Source of the DNA: Samsonia erythrinae
GTDB taxonomy: Bacteria > Pseudomonadota > Gammaproteobacteria > Enterobacterales > Enterobacteriaceae
Length of the DNA: 64,000 nucleotides
NCBI RefSeq assembly: GCF_004342665.1
Contig: NZ_SMBY01000001.1
Coordinates: forward strand, 596,950-660,949
Reading direction: 5' to 3'
In this document: one piece after another, positions 56,197 through 64,000 of the stretch
How positions within the stretch are numbered: the first letter of the stretch is position 1
Layout of the letters: the number at the start of each line of letters is the position of its first letter
Notes under the pieces: model-generated
The model's database searches: none
Seen by the model: only the letters and a program-made list of their open reading frames with translations
Told to the model about the DNA's origin: nothing
Translations under genes and position numbers: made by a program

Positions 56197-57708
56197 TTAT
56201 TTCACATCGGCGGCAATATGTGTGGCCGCGTTAATCAGCGTGCGCTCTCGCGGGTCGCGTAAGGCGCCTCTGACCTGCGCGTTTTCGCCTTGAATGACGC
56301 GTTCATGCAGCATGGGGATCGCCGCGTCGCTGGCGAGGATCAGGTTTTCTGCCCGCATAATGGCCTGACGGCGTGCTTCTCCGGCCGGGATCGTGGCCGC
56401 TTTTTGCAGCGCCTCATCGATTTCCGGTCGGCACAGTTGAGCGATATTGAACGATCCTTCGCAGGCAAAGTCGCTGTACAGATAAGCGACCGGATCGCCG
56501 GAATCCAGCACGGTAGCGCGCGATAAAATAAAGGCGTCAAATTTCCCCTCCAGCGCGTCGGACTCGATCTGGGCGTATTCGCGCACGACCTGCTTGACAT
56601 TGAATCCGGCGGCGGTGAGCTGTTGCGCCAGATAAACCGCGACCTCAGGCAGTTCGGCGCGATCGCTGAAGGTGGCCAGCGTGATGGTCGCCCCCGCCGG
56701 CGTCCCGGCCTTGACCGGGGTCGCGACCGGCTGGCGCAGTTCCGCCGCCCAGGGTAGCGCAGGGCCTAACAGCCCCTGTGCGATATCGGCGCGCTTCTCA
56801 TATACGTTATCCACTAACTGCTGACGGTTGATGGCATCACGCACGGCTGCACGCATGGTGGGGTCTTGCATCACGCCATGACGCGTATTCAGGTACAGCG
56901 TGTTGGTGCGCGGCATGGGGACTTCATGCACCAGTGATTGATCCAGCAGCGGCGCCTGAGAAACCGGAATAGCTTCGACAATATCTGCTGTTCCGGTACG
57001 CAAGGCGGCAGCGCGCGCCGCGCCGTCGGACACAAAGCTGGCGTCGATGCCGCTGGCCTGGGCTTTTTCACCCCAGTAGCCGTCGAATCTGTCTAATGCT
57101 GCGCTGCTGGTGCCGTTAACGCTACGCAGAACGAAGGGGCCGCTGCCGGTGTTAACCGGGTTGACGACGCCATTTTTACCGTAGGCCTGAGTCGAGAGGA
57201 TGGCCAGTTGCGGGCTGGATAAACGCTGTGGCAGCAGCGGATCCGCTTTGGCGGTGGAGACAATCACTGCGTTATCGCCATCGGCTGTTACCGTCAATTG
57301 CACGCCGTCCAGAATGCGGGGTTTGGGAGACGCGGTCGCGGCCACGGTGAGCGAATTGACCACGGTGGCGGCGTTTAACGTGGTGTTATCGTGAAAATGG
57401 ACGTTCGGACGCAGTTCAAAACGCCAGGATTTGTCATCGATCGGTTGCCATTTTGCCGCCAGCGCCGGTTGGGCTTCGCCGAGTTTATCCAGCACCACCA
57501 GCGTTTCCGCCGTACTCCAGCGCGACAGTTTAAAGGCGTCATCGCTCAGCGGCGTCAGGCCGGAACGCGGCGGCTGAAGCATCGCCAGTTTGATTCGACC
57601 GTCATGATGCGAGGTATTTTTTTCCTCCGGCTCATTAAAGCAGCCAGACAGCAACAGCGTGGCTGAGAGCAGGCCGAAAACGGGCCACGGGGTGTTACGC
57701 ATATTCAT
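56197..57708 (-). CDS. Lipoprotein binding protein of a peptide/nickel-type ABC importer (SBP family 5)
   Basis: A 503-residue lipoprotein with lipobox LSGC and the SBP_bac_5 fold. Family segments include SRWSTAETLVVLDKLGEAQP, WRFELRPNVHFHDNTTLNAA, NTGSGPFVLRSVNG and RAAVRDAINRQQLVDNVYEK. Such proteins bind oligopeptides, nickel, heme or opine metallophores. It lies 14 bases after the MFS gene and before the one-piece permease. The MFS partner makes a metallophore uptake role plausible, but no ligand residue can be assigned. ATG 57708 has AAGGA 7 bases before it. Confidence 0.86.
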   Translation of the reverse strand: MNMRNTPWPVFGLLSATLLLSGCFNEPEEKNTSHHDGRIKLAMLQPPRSGLTPLSDDAFKLSRWSTAETLVVLDKLGEAQPALAAKWQPIDDKSWRFELRPNVHFHDNTTLNAATVVNSLTVAATASPKPRILDGVQLTVTADGDNAVIVSTAKADPLLPQRLSSPQLAILSTQAYGKNGVVNPVNTGSGPFVLRSVNGTSSAALDRFDGYWGEKAQASGIDASFVSDGAARAAALRTGTADIVEAIPVSQAPLLDQSLVHEVPMPRTNTLYLNTRHGVMQDPTMRAAVRDAINRQQLVDNVYEKRADIAQGLLGPALPWAAELRQPVATPVKAGTPAGATITLATFSDRAELPEVAVYLAQQLTAAGFNVKQVVREYAQIESDALEGKFDAFILSRATVLDSGDPVAYLYSDFACEGSFNIAQLCRPEIDEALQKAATIPAGEARRQAIMRAENLILASDAAIPMLHERVIQGENAQVRGALRDPRERTLINAATHIAADVK

Positions 57709-57722
57709 CACTCTGTCCTTAT

Positions 57723-58970
57723 TTATGATTTATGGTCTAAAGCGGATTTAAACGGGCGGCAAATGACCAGCATCGCCAGCGAGCTGCACAGCGGTACGGC
57801 GGCGAGCAGCACCCAGGGAATGGCGGCCTGCGGGGATGGCGTCAGCGCGCGATCGAGCTGGCTGCCGAGCACAAAGTTGCCCACCAGCACGGCGATGCCG
57901 CCCATTGATGCCAGCGCACCATAGTGCGCTCCCAGATTCTGGTTGTTGGCGAAACGAGGAATGAGGTCCATACCTACGGGCACAATCAGCATCTGGCCCA
58001 GCGTCAGCAGCGTGATCAATGAGATGGCTGGCAGCAAACGCAGCCAGCCTTCAGGCGGCGCGGCGGAGGCAAACAGCGCGACGCTCAGAAAGGAGGCGGC
58101 CAGCAGGGCGAAACCCAGCGGCAGCATACGCGCAGCGCCAATCCGACGGGCGAAACGCGCCAGCGGAAGCTGCAAACCGATCACCAGCAGCGAGGCGAGC
58201 ACGAACAGCGGCCCCAAATCTTTTTCGCTGCTGCCGGAACGGTGCAGTTCAACCGGCAGCGCCAGATAAAGCTGGTTATAGCTAAACAGATAAGCGCTGT
58301 AGGCGATGATAAACGCGACAAAGCGCCGCTGGCGAAAGGTTTCCCACCAGGGGGCGATGTGCAATTCGCCCTGATTTCGCGGCGTAGGCGGCAGGCTGAA
58401 AAACAGCACGATGAGCGCGATGGTGAAAACGCCTGCGCCAGCTAACGCCACGCGCTGGAAACCGTAGCCAGCTAATACGGATCCCAGTAACGGCCCCAGT
58501 ACCGCGCCCAGTTCACCGCAAATCGCAAACAGGGCGAACCATTCTGAGCGGCTACGTTTGCCCTCTTTCTCACTTTGCGTGCCGGCCTGCGCCATCAGCG
58601 CCTCAATCGCGGGAGAGAACAGCGCGCCGCCGACGCCGGTCAGGCAGGCGCCGAGAATAATGGGCCACAGCGTATCGCCCAACGCCAGCAGGAGATAACC
58701 GCTGATGCGCACGAGACAGCCGCACAGAATGATCACACGCGCACCAAAGCGATCGGCCAGCGCCCCGCCGATCAGAAACATCCCCTGTTGAGAAAAGGTG
58801 CGCAAACCGATCACCAGCCCGATAGCCCAGCCGGAAAGCAGCATGTCGTCACGCAGGAAAATGGCCAGAAACGGCACGACGGCATAAAAGCCAATGTTGA
58901 AAACCAACTGGCTGCCCAGAAGCAAGGGCGGATAGGGCCGCGGAGAGCGGCTGGCGATAAGGTCAGACAT
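57723..58970 (-). CDS. MFS transporter encoded inside the peptide/nickel-type ABC operon
   Basis: A 415-residue protein with about 12 membrane helices. MFS motif A appears as GGALADRFGARVIILCGC, and the helix 5 region as LGAVLGPLLGSVLAG (motif C-like, GPLLGS). The group resembles MdtH-type drug exporters. It sits between the ATPase and the binding protein, all on the minus strand. In staphylopine and related opine-metallophore loci an MFS exporter (CntE) is encoded with the Opp-type importer, so export of a metallophore is a candidate function. Drug or sugar export are alternatives. Confidence 0.83.
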   Translation of the reverse strand: MSDLIASRSPRPYPPLLLGSQLVFNIGFYAVVPFLAIFLRDDMLLSGWAIGLVIGLRTFSQQGMFLIGGALADRFGARVIILCGCLVRISGYLLLALGDTLWPIILGACLTGVGGALFSPAIEALMAQAGTQSEKEGKRSRSEWFALFAICGELGAVLGPLLGSVLAGYGFQRVALAGAGVFTIALIVLFFSLPPTPRNQGELHIAPWWETFRQRRFVAFIIAYSAYLFSYNQLYLALPVELHRSGSSEKDLGPLFVLASLLVIGLQLPLARFARRIGAARMLPLGFALLAASFLSVALFASAAPPEGWLRLLPAISLITLLTLGQMLIVPVGMDLIPRFANNQNLGAHYGALASMGGIAVLVGNFVLGSQLDRALTPSPQAAIPWVLLAAVPLCSSLAMLVICRPFKSALDHKS

Positions 58971-59058
58971 TCAATGATCCGTTATAGAAAAAGCCCGGTT
59001 ATGGGAAAACATTCTGAATAAAGCGGCATTTTATTGTAAAAAAGACGTGTTCAGCGAG

Positions 59059-59895
59059 CTAATAACGATGAACCGCCAACGCGGGCACGGCCTCCAACAG
59101 ACGGGAAGTGTGCGCCTGTTGGGGGGAGGCCAGTATCTCCGCCGTCGGACGATCTTCAATGATGCGCCCCTCATCCATCACCAACATTCGGTCGCACAGC
59201 CCCGCAAGCAGGGAAATATCGTGCGAGACCATCAGTAGTCCCATCTCATTTTGCTGGGTGACCTGTTGTAACAGGGCTTTGATCTGTTCGCGCAGCGGCA
59301 AATCCAGCCCGCTGACGGGTTCATCCGCCAGTAAAAAATCAGGACGAATAATCAGCGCCCGCGCCAGCGCGACACGCTGTGCTTGTCCGCCGGAGAGCTG
59401 ACCGGCAACCTTGTCCAGCAGCGTTGTGCTGAGTTCGACTTGTTCCATCACTTCGTACAGGCGCGAAGAGACATGTTTATCTGAACGACGGTAATCGTCC
59501 GGCCGTAGACGTTTCAGAGGCTCAAGGAGAAGATCGGCGACGCGCTGGCGGGGGGCAAGCGACCCCGCCGGATCCTGCGGAATATACTGAACGCGACGGC
59601 GATACCAGAGCAGTGAACGCACTGAACCGGGTTTAATCAGGTTGCCATCGCAATACACGGCGCCGCGCTGAGGCGCCTCCAGCGCCAGCAGCGTTTTCAG
59701 CAACGTGGATTTGCCGCAGCCGGAAGCGCCAACCAGCCCGACACGTTCGTGGCGTCCCAGATGCAGCGACAGGTCGTGAAAAATTGCGCCGGCGGGATCG
59801 GTTTTTTGCCACGGCAAACGCGGCGTCTGGCGATAGCGGCTGACGTGTTCAAGGCTTAAAAACGGTGCAGGCACCGCATGCAGGCGATGGCTCAT
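59059..59895 (-). CDS. ABC ATPase, OppF/DppF-like
   Basis: A 278-residue ATPase with Walker A ([16 protein letters not shown]), Q-loop (VQYIPQDPAGSLAPRQRV), signature (LSGGQAQRVALARAL), Walker B (DFLLADEPVSGLDLP) and switch His (LMVSHDISLLA). It pairs with the OppD-like ATPase encoded before it. Start and upstream stop share ATGA at 59892-59895, which sets this start; a longer frame would lie entirely inside the other gene. The Fe-S/zinc-type tail of some OppF proteins is absent. Confidence 0.87.
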   Translation of the reverse strand: MSHRLHAVPAPFLSLEHVSRYRQTPRLPWQKTDPAGAIFHDLSLHLGRHERVGLVGASGCGKSTLLKTLLALEAPQRGAVYCDGNLIKPGSVRSLLWYRRRVQYIPQDPAGSLAPRQRVADLLLEPLKRLRPDDYRRSDKHVSSRLYEVMEQVELSTTLLDKVAGQLSGGQAQRVALARALIIRPDFLLADEPVSGLDLPLREQIKALLQQVTQQNEMGLLMVSHDISLLAGLCDRMLVMDEGRIIEDRPTAEILASPQQAHTSRLLEAVPALAVHRY

Positions 59896-60710
59896 CCGAC
59901 AAGCGCTCCGGCAACGTTTGAGGATAAGACGTGATCGGCACGGCGAGCGGCGGCGACCAGACTGCGGGTATACGGTTGCTGTGGCGCATTCAGCAATTGC
60001 AGCATGCTGCCGGACTCGACGATCCGACCATTTTCCATGACCAGACCGCGCTGGCACAGTTGGGCGGCGACGGCGATATCATGTGTAATAAACAGCAGGG
60101 CAGGCGACGTCGGCTGCGCGCTGCGCGCCTGTAATACCTGCAAGACCTGCTGCTGGGTCATGACATCCAGCGCCGTGGTGGGTTCGTCCGCCACCAGCAG
60201 GCGCGTCTTGCCGAGCAGTGCAAGCGTAATACAAATGCGCTGGCGCTGACCGCCGGACAGTTCGGCAGGATAGCGTTGCAACAGGTTGGGAATATCATCC
60301 AGGTTCATGGCGGCCAGCAGCGCGGAAAGTTCACTACGGGACGCGGTTTTCAGCACCAGCGACAGCTGCTTTCCTAATGGCATAAGGGGATTAAGCGCGG
60401 TTGCCGAGTCCTGAAAAACCGCGGATACCCGACAGGACTGCGGACGCGCCAGCGCGTTTAACCCACCCATCTCTTCGCCATTGATCCGGATGCTGCCGCT
60501 AAGCTGACACCCCGCCGGCGGGGTGCCGATGACCGCTTTAGCCGTCAGTGATTTACCGGAACCGGACGCGCCGATCAGACAAACACGTTCGCCCGCGGAC
60601 AGCGTAAAGCTGATATCGCTGACTTTGGTTTCCCCTCCCAGAGACAGGCTAAGGTTCTCCACCTGAAGAATGGTATCTGTGTGTTTGTTCCTGCTGAGCA
60701 TGATGGGCAT
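59892..60710 (-). CDS. ABC ATPase, OppD/DppD-like
   Basis: A 272-residue ATPase: Walker A (LIGASGSGKSLTAKAV), Q-loop (VSAVFQDSATALNPLMP), signature (LSGGQRQRICITLAL), Walker B (LLVADEPTTALDVMTQ) and switch His (LFITHDIAVAAQ). It is the first gene of the five-gene operon ATPase-ATPase-MFS-binding protein-permease. The start is uncertain: ATG 60710 is taken, with 60701 and 60755 as alternatives; none has a strong ribosome site. It is slightly shorter than typical OppD and lacks its cysteine-rich C-terminal extension. Confidence 0.86.
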   Translation of the reverse strand: MPIMLSRNKHTDTILQVENLSLSLGGETKVSDISFTLSAGERVCLIGASGSGKSLTAKAVIGTPPAGCQLSGSIRINGEEMGGLNALARPQSCRVSAVFQDSATALNPLMPLGKQLSLVLKTASRSELSALLAAMNLDDIPNLLQRYPAELSGGQRQRICITLALLGKTRLLVADEPTTALDVMTQQQVLQVLQARSAQPTSPALLFITHDIAVAAQLCQRGLVMENGRIVESGSMLQLLNAPQQPYTRSLVAAARRADHVLSSNVAGALVG

Positions 60711-60914
60711 ATTACGGTGATGTAAATCGATATGTAATAACATAACAAATTGCATTGATGTGATGCAAAGGAAATGTGATTCAGCACGTGTAAATAAGGC
60801 GCGGAGACGCTGTCTGAGTTGGCGGCTTCAATATTCATTCGATGAATCAGGAAGCGGTGCCAGTTCCAGCATATCTCGCGTGCGCGCAAGGAAAGTGCGA
60901 AATGAAAGAAGCAA

Positions 60915-60941
60915 AGCGATCTCACGGGAAGCGAGATCGCT
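60915..60941 (-). terminator. Terminator after the arylsulfotransferase-like gene
   Basis: AGCGATCTC and GAGATCGCT form a perfect 9-bp stem with a 9-base loop. On the minus strand TTGCTTCTTTC follows. Confidence 0.65.
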
Positions 60942-60950
60942 AGGGGGTGG

Positions 60951-62744
60951 TTAGGCTTGCTGTTCGGTCAGCCATTGGCGCAGGCGTTCGGGCGCCTGAG
61001 AGCCGCTCAGGCGAGCCTGCTCTTCGCCATTGACGATCCATATCAGTGTCGGGAGCGTTTTTACCGCCAGTTTCTCCGCCAGCGCAATGTGACGATCGGC
61101 GTCCAGATAATGGCCCGGCAAGTGGCGATATTCCTCGTTATCCAGAATCGATTCCAACTGGCGGTAGAGGCTTTTGCAGTGGACGCAGCGCTCCGCGCCG
61201 ACCAGCAGCAACTGCGAGCCGGTGAGTGCCGCCCGTTCGGGCCAGTCGTCGGCGGTGAGCAGAGTAAAGCGCTCACGGTTGACGGCAAAGAGCTTCGGGC
61301 TGCGCTTGAGATCTTCGCTGTCGGTCGCGACGCACAGGGCATCGCCGCTCTTTTTGTAGGGGCGTGTGCCCTCAATTCTAACCACGCTCGCAAACCCGGG
61401 GGCTGCGGCGCCGGGCTGACGTAGCCGGGTGTTGTCGGGGGCGATCACCGGCGTTTCCTGTGGGCGAGGTAGCTGCGGCACCCATTCGTAGGGCACGCGG
61501 TAGGCGCGATACAGCATGTTGGTGTTCACCGTTTTGCCCCAGTAGGGGGAGATAAACTCCCAGACGATCTCGTGATCGACGGTGACTTCAAACAGTCGAC
61601 CATTGGCTCCCTCGTTAATCAGCGTATTGCCGTTCGGCAGGCGTTGGATATTGCTGATGTACGGACTGTAAAACCGGAAGGCGTCGGTCGGATGCGGGAT
61701 GCCCGCTTCGTAGGGCGAATAGCGCCAGACGATATCCAGCGTCACCGGGTTGATTTCCAGTACGCGGGAATAATCGCGCCAGGCGTTTTTTACCCCGTCG
61801 GGTGAAGCCGGATTCGGCGCGCCGTAGCCGGCCCAGCCGCCGTTATCAAACACCAGAATATTGCCCGCGCCCGGCAGGCCCGCCGGGATCATATGCGCGT
61901 GGTGCTGGCCGATAATCCAGCCGATATGTTTGAGCTCGGGCGTATTGTAATTGGGACCAAGCTGCCAGACGATCTTGCCGCTCTGTTTGTCGATGATGGC
62001 GATAATATTGGATTCGCGGGCGTCCCAGATGATGTTATCCGGATGGAAACGGGTATCGCCCTGATCGAACCACGGATTGGGGCCAAGCGCCGACATGGAA
62101 TTGATATGCATCCAGTCGCCCATTCCGCCGCCGCTCTTGCGCAGGTTGGGATTGTGATACAAGGCGGTTTTGGCGGCATCATCAAAGCCCAGTTCGTCAA
62201 AATGGTCGCTGCAACGCCATTCCCATAAGATATTGCCCTGCCAGTCCACCTCGATGATGGTGTCGTCGAGCAGCCGTTTGTCGCTGATGCGTTCGTTATG
62301 CAGGTTAGTGTGCGCCAGCAATAGCGTGTTACCGCCAATCGACTGCGGTTCCTGACCCGGCGCGTAATAGCCGACCGGATTTCCGCTGCGCTGGTAGTCA
62401 TGGTGGACGCGCGCCATCCATTCGGGCGGAAGGTCGGGATCGGTAATGTGTTCATAGCCGTTGAATTTCCAGACGACGTTGCCGTTCCAGTCGACCTGAA
62501 TCAGGTCGACCATATCCTGCATGCCGTAGCGCGGGTCGCGTTCGCCGCTGTGTCCGAGGATGTAGCCGCCGGGCAGGATTTTGTTGGGAAAACCGTGCAG
62601 GCCTTCCCACAGACGCAGTTCGGTGCCGTTCATATCCACCAGCACCGCGCCGCGCTCCAGCGCCTGAAAGACGGTGTAGCCGCCCCAGGCTTTTTCCGGG
62701 TTGTAAATCGTCGTGCCGGTCGGGTAGACGGAAGGGTGTCCCAT
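60951..62744 (-). CDS. Arylsulfotransferase-like beta-propeller protein fused to a thioredoxin domain
   Basis: A 597-residue protein without signal peptide. Residues about 1-440 form a propeller with repeated aromatic/aspartate-rich blades (VDWNGNVVWKFNGY, VDWQGNILWEW, KIVWQLGPNYN, LDIVWRYSP, HEIVWEFISPYW) and the conserved GQHHAHMIPAG, features of the arylsulfotransferase family. Residues about 500-597 are thioredoxin-like, with Cys520 and Cys523 in AERCVHCKSLY and cis-Pro in KTLPTLIWI. The classic enzyme AssT is periplasmic; lack of a leader here suggests a cytoplasmic protein. It is followed upstream by an Ssu/Ats-type ATPase and permease, so use of sulfate esters or sulfonates is likely. 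The exact reaction is unknown. Confidence 0.82.
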   Translation of the reverse strand: MGHPSVYPTGTTIYNPEKAWGGYTVFQALERGAVLVDMNGTELRLWEGLHGFPNKILPGGYILGHSGERDPRYGMQDMVDLIQVDWNGNVVWKFNGYEHITDPDLPPEWMARVHHDYQRSGNPVGYYAPGQEPQSIGGNTLLLAHTNLHNERISDKRLLDDTIIEVDWQGNILWEWRCSDHFDELGFDDAAKTALYHNPNLRKSGGGMGDWMHINSMSALGPNPWFDQGDTRFHPDNIIWDARESNIIAIIDKQSGKIVWQLGPNYNTPELKHIGWIIGQHHAHMIPAGLPGAGNILVFDNGGWAGYGAPNPASPDGVKNAWRDYSRVLEINPVTLDIVWRYSPYEAGIPHPTDAFRFYSPYISNIQRLPNGNTLINEGANGRLFEVTVDHEIVWEFISPYWGKTVNTNMLYRAYRVPYEWVPQLPRPQETPVIAPDNTRLRQPGAAAPGFASVVRIEGTRPYKKSGDALCVATDSEDLKRSPKLFAVNRERFTLLTADDWPERAALTGSQLLLVGAERCVHCKSLYRQLESILDNEEYRHLPGHYLDADRHIALAEKLAVKTLPTLIWIVNGEEQARLSGSQAPERLRQWLTEQQA

Positions 62745-62760
62745 AATGGTGCTCCAGTAT

Positions 62761-63570
62761 TTACGAGTTCAGAGAAGAGATCGCAGCCGCCGTATCGGCA
62801 GGCTGCGTCAGCAGTGCAAGCAGGTCGCTGCACTGCTGGTGGAAGGCCTGACTGTCGCGCTGGCGCGGATGCGGCAGCGAAATGGTCGCAATCTGCCGGA
62901 TACGGCCAGGTCGTGGCGCCAGTACCACTACACGGTCGGCGAGGTACACCGCTTCCTCGACGTCGTGAGTCACCAGCAGCGTGGTGGTGCCTTCCGCCTG
63001 ATGAATACGCCGCAACTCCTGTTGCATCTGCTGGCGGGTCAGGGCGTCCAGCGCGCCAAACGGTTCATCCAGCATCAGGATGCGGGGATTGGCGACGAGA
63101 CCACGCGCGATGGCGACGCGCTGCGCCATGCCGCCGGAAAGCTGGGCGGGCAGCGCGTCGGCAAAATCCTGTAAATGCACGAGCTGAATGAAGTGGTCGA
63201 TCAGGCGTTGGCGCGCTTTGGCGTCGATGGCTTCATTCGCCAGCCCGAGCGCGATGTTTTGCCGGACGCTCAGCCACGGAAACAGGCGCGGTTCCTGAAA
63301 CACCATGCCGCGCTCACGTCCGATGCCGCGCACGGTTTTTCCTTCTACCAGCACGCGTCCCTGATAGTCATTGTCTAATCCCACCAGCATACGCAGCAGC
63401 GTGGATTTGCCGCAGCCGCTGCTGCCGACAATCGCCACCAGTTCGCCGCTGTGGATCGACAGTGAGAAATCCTCAATCACCGTCAGCGTTCCGCCCTGTA
63501 CGCGAAACTGTTTACGCAGATGGTCGAACTGCACCACCGGCGGTGACACATCAAAAGAAGGGGACATCAT
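62761..63570 (-). CDS. ABC ATPase, SsuB/AtsC-type
   Basis: A 269-residue ATPase with Walker A ([16 protein letters not shown]), Q-loop ([17 protein letters not shown]), signature ([15 protein letters not shown]), Walker B ([16 protein letters not shown]) and switch His ([20 protein letters not shown]). This is the sulfonate/sulfate-ester/nitrate group. It overlaps the permease stop by ATGA and is 16 bases before the arylsulfotransferase-like gene, so the three are one operon. It is a paralogue of the ATPase at 29692. Confidence 0.9.
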   Translation of the reverse strand: MMSPSFDVSPPVVQFDHLRKQFRVQGGTLTVIEDFSLSIHSGELVAIVGSSGCGKSTLLRMLVGLDNDYQGRVLVEGKTVRGIGRERGMVFQEPRLFPWLSVRQNIALGLANEAIDAKARQRLIDHFIQLVHLQDFADALPAQLSGGMAQRVAIARGLVANPRILMLDEPFGALDALTRQQMQQELRRIHQAEGTTTLLVTHDVEEAVYLADRVVVLAPRPGRIRQIATISLPHPRQRDSQAFHQQCSDLLALLTQPADTAAAISSLNS

Positions 63571-64000
63571 GCAATTTCTCCTGCGAAACGCCAGCGCGTC
63601 ATCCGCTGTTCCAGCGCGGATCCGATACGGTCGAGCACCGCGCCCGTTAATCCAATCAATAGCATGCCGCTGATAATCAGGGGCATATCCAGTAGCTGTT
63701 GGGCATTGATCATCAGGCTGCCGATCCCGGCGCCGGACGACATGAAATACTCTGCGCCGATGGTGCCGAGCCAGGCGTAAATCAGCGACAGGCGTAACCC
63801 CGCGAAGATCGCGGGGGCCGCCCCCGGCAAAATCAGCACCCGCAGACGGGTCGCGAGACGGAGTTGCAACACCAGTGCGACTTCCTGTAAGGCCGATGAG
63901 CGCTGGCGAATCCCGCGATGGCTGGCTACCAGCATGGGAAAGAAGGAGGCCAGCGCGACAAAGGTGATTTTTCCAGCTTCATCGTTACCGACCCAGGCGG
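63567..64000 (-). CDS. ABC permease, SsuC/AtsB-type (C-terminal part)
   Basis: Only the last 143 or so codons are in the window; the frame is open to base 64000. The visible part has the BPD loop region (LRVLILPGAAPAIFAGLRLS, then LIYAWLGTIGAEYFM) and SGAGIGSLMINAQQLLDMPL, typical of SsuC/TauC-group permeases. It ends in an ATGA overlap with the ATPase gene. The binding protein is expected just beyond the window. Confidence 0.88.
   Translation of the reverse strand, partial: AWVGNDEAGKITFVALASFFPMLVASHRGIRQRSSALQEVALVLQLRLATRLRVLILPGAAPAIFAGLRLSLIYAWLGTIGAEYFMSSGAGIGSLMINAQQLLDMPLIISGMLLIGLTGAVLDRIGSALEQRMTRWRFAGEIA

Noticed and set aside
59896-60057. N-terminal extension of the OppF-like ATPase
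   Set aside because: The extra residues are Arg-rich translation of the upstream ATPase gene in another frame; ATGA coupling at 59892-59895 sets the start.

Overview
The window looks like chromosomal DNA of a plant-associated enterobacterium of the Pectobacteriaceae type (Pectobacterium, Brenneria or Dickeya relatives). Several proteins match the lengths and sequences of their E. coli relatives closely: UhpA, NlpA, GltP, DcuB, PatD, PatA, ProP, Amn and Cbl. Mixed in are accessory loci typical of soft-rot and plant enterobacteria: a hemophore (Has) system, an FTR1/P19 iron importer, and two organosulfur-type ABC loci. No rRNA, tRNA, CRISPR array, prophage or insertion sequence is visible. The genus is an inference from gene content and style, not a measurement.

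Layout. 1-4.3 kb: the start of an AfuA-like sugar-phosphate binding protein, then uhpC-uhpB-uhpA, all on the minus strand and separated by a palindromic repeat that carries a row of small hairpins. 4.5-8.7 kb: nlpA, an Asp/Glu racemase-family gene, a HypT-like LysR regulator and a dicarboxylate/amino-acid symporter. 9.3-11.7 kb: a GntR regulator with two DNA-binding domains and a CitMHS citrate transporter. 12.7-14.4 kb: a chemoreceptor gene broken by an extra 5-base repeat unit. 14.8-22.6 kb: a seven-gene FTR1-P19-DUF2318-ABC-thioredoxin ferrous/ferric iron uptake operon behind a probable Fur box. 22.6-27.5 kb: a drug/metabolite exporter, an AraC regulator, cbl and gltP.

27.6-34.8 kb is the most intriguing block. 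A sulfonate-type ABC transporter with an HcxA-like dehydrogenase diverges from an HcxB-like dehydrogenase, an L-cysteate sulfo-lyase (CuyA)-like enzyme and an aspartate-racemase-like enzyme. Cysteate is the sulfonate analogue of aspartate, so these genes can be read together as a cysteate/sulfolactate scavenging system, possibly with D-isomer handling. The sulfate-starvation regulator Cbl lies 7 kb away. dcuB follows, with an FNR box placed at about -41.5.

36.9-47 kb: a hemophore operon, hasI-hasS then hasR-hasA-hasD-hasE-like and a TolC-family gene, with Fur boxes before hasI and hasR. A hasB (TonB paralogue) is not present. 47.2-52.4 kb: a small acidic protein, then patD with a near-consensus sigma-54 promoter, patA (putrescine catabolism) and proP (osmolyte uptake). 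52.4-54.3 kb: a small cysteine-rich secreted protein and amn. 54.4-60.7 kb: an Opp/nickel-type ABC importer with a one-piece OppB-OppC permease and an MFS transporter, resembling opine-metallophore import/export loci. 60.9-64 kb: an arylsulfotransferase-like protein fused to a thioredoxin domain, followed by an Ssu/Ats-type ATPase and permease running off the window edge.
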